Assembly: GCA_963693305.1 (NCBI GenBank)
Contig: OY855912.1
Location: 126,501 to 190,500 of the forward strand
Origin: Meandrina meandrites
Lineage: Eukaryota > Cnidaria > Anthozoa > Scleractinia > Meandrinidae
DNA length: 64,000 bases
Direction: 5' to 3'
Shown here: positions 63,101 to 64,000 of the stretch, one piece after another
Position numbering within the stretch: position 1 is the first letter of the stretch
Layout of the letters: each line of letters opens with the position of its first letter
Translations under genes and position numbers: made by a program
The notes under the pieces: generated by a model
Seen by the model: the letters and a program-made list of their open reading frames with translations, nothing else
Told to the model about the DNA's origin: nothing
Databases searched by the model: none

Positions 63101-63963
63101 CACTGTACTCTGTGCACTGTGCACTATACATGGTACACTGTACTCTGTGCACTGTGCACTATACACTGTACACTGGACTCAGTGCACTGTGCACTATGCA
63201 CAGTACACTGTACTCTGTGCACTGTGCACTATACACGGTATAGTAGTATATACGGTATATACACTGTACTCTGTGCGCTGTGCACTATAAACAGTACACT
63301 GTACTCCGTGCACTGTGCACTGTGCACTTTACACGGTACACTGTACTCTGTGCACTGTGCACTATACAGGGTACACTGTACTCTGTGCACTGTGCTCTAT
63401 ACACGGTACACTGTACTCTGTGCACTGTGCACTATACACGGTACACTGGACTCAGTGCACTGTGCACTATGCACGGTACACTGTACTCTGTGCACTGTGC
63501 ACTATACACGGTACACTCTACTCTGTGCACTATACACATTACACTGTACTCTGTGCACTATACACGGTACACTGTACTCTGTGCACTGTGCACTGTGCAC
63601 TATACACGGTACACTGTACTCTGTGCACTGTGCACTATACACGGTATAGTAGTATATACGGTATATACACGGTATATACACGGTATATACACGGTATATA
63701 CACTGTACTCTGTGCGCTGTGCACTATACACGGTACACTGTACTCTGTGCACTGTGCACTATACACGGCACACTGTACTCTGTTCACTGTGCACTAAACA
63801 CGGTACACTGTACTATGTGCACTATACACGGTACACTGTACTATGTTCACTATACACGGTACACTGTACTCTGTGCACTGTACTCTGTGCACTGTACACT
63901 ATACACGGTACACAGTACTCTGTACACTATACACGGTACACTGTACTCTGTGCACTGTGCACT
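60160..63963 (+). repeat. Satellite A array, plus orientation (block 7)
   Basis: About 3.8 kb. A variant marker GCACTGTTTTCAATTACAC is near 61675, with CTATACGTGGTACACTG about 290 bp downstream. TATA-rich boxes lie at about 63238 (a single 11-bp unit, the shortest in the window) and 63644-63703. It ends at GTGCACTG, where a B unit takes over. Confidence 0.95.
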
Positions 63964-64000
63964 GAACGCAATTGGACGACCTTCGTCAACCCGGCTTTTT
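63964..64000 (+). repeat. Satellite B fragment at the right edge
   Basis: GAACGCAATTGGACGACCTT and the following CGTCAACCCGGCTTTTT match the B unit in plus orientation. This A-to-B switch occurs at a different point of the B unit from the five copied boundaries, so it is a separate junction. The array continues beyond the window. Confidence 0.9.

Noticed and set aside
1277..64000. Telomeric repeats, rRNA or tRNA genes
   Set aside because: No TTAGGG-type runs, rRNA-like stretches or tRNA cloverleaf candidates were noticed by eye.

Overview
The window looks like heterochromatic satellite DNA from an animal genome, most likely an invertebrate. That guess rests on a truncated, poly(A)-tailed L1/Tx1-type LINE, on long tandem arrays and on the absence of any bacterial-style gene. 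The species cannot be named from the sequence. Roughly 46 kb (about 72%) is one short-period satellite, called A here. About 15 kb (23%) is a second, unrelated 152-bp satellite, called B. The remainder is about 1.3 kb of low-copy flank at the left end and one 1.73-kb LINE insertion.

Layout ('+' is the orientation of the leftmost array): 1-1276 low-copy flank with a frameshifted coding remnant (minus strand) and a 4x21-bp minisatellite; 1277-3410 A+; 3411-6331 B+; inversion centre J1 (spacer 6332-6358); 6359-11217 B-; 11218-23257 A- (interrupted by the LINE at 16697-18425, flanked by a 14-bp target-site duplication); inversion centre J2 (spacer 23258-23265); about 23266-35983 A+; 35984-37738 B+; abrupt switch J3; 37739-46898 A-; inversion centre J4; 46899-47617 A+; 47618-49322 B+; inversion centre J1' (spacer 49323-49349); 49350-52998 B-; 52999-60151 A-; inversion centre J2' (spacer 60152-60159); 60160-63963 A+; 63964-64000 B+. 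The two satellites therefore form a chain of giant nested palindromes (A+B+|B-A-|A+B+ and so on). The same A/B boundary recurs five times in mirror or direct copies.

Satellite A is built from 7-bp words (GTGCACT, ATACACG, GTACACT, GTACTCT), giving repeat units of 28, 35 or 42 bp. It also carries a recurrent TATA-rich box with a variable number of an 11-bp unit. Satellite B has an outer subfamily (B1) next to A and an inner subfamily (B2) around the inversion centres. Both satellites lack stop codons in several frames, so they give open frames of up to about 940 codons. These are consequences of the repeats, not genes.

The only credible protein-coding sequence is the 3' end of a LINE ORF2-like polyprotein. 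It starts just downstream of where the reverse-transcriptase catalytic box should be, so it is dead on arrival. There are no pathways or operons here. The interest lies in the architecture: symmetric junctions with flipped spacers, indels in steps of seven around the copied boundary, and hairpin-forming potential. All large-scale claims assume the assembly is correct in a region that is very hard to assemble.
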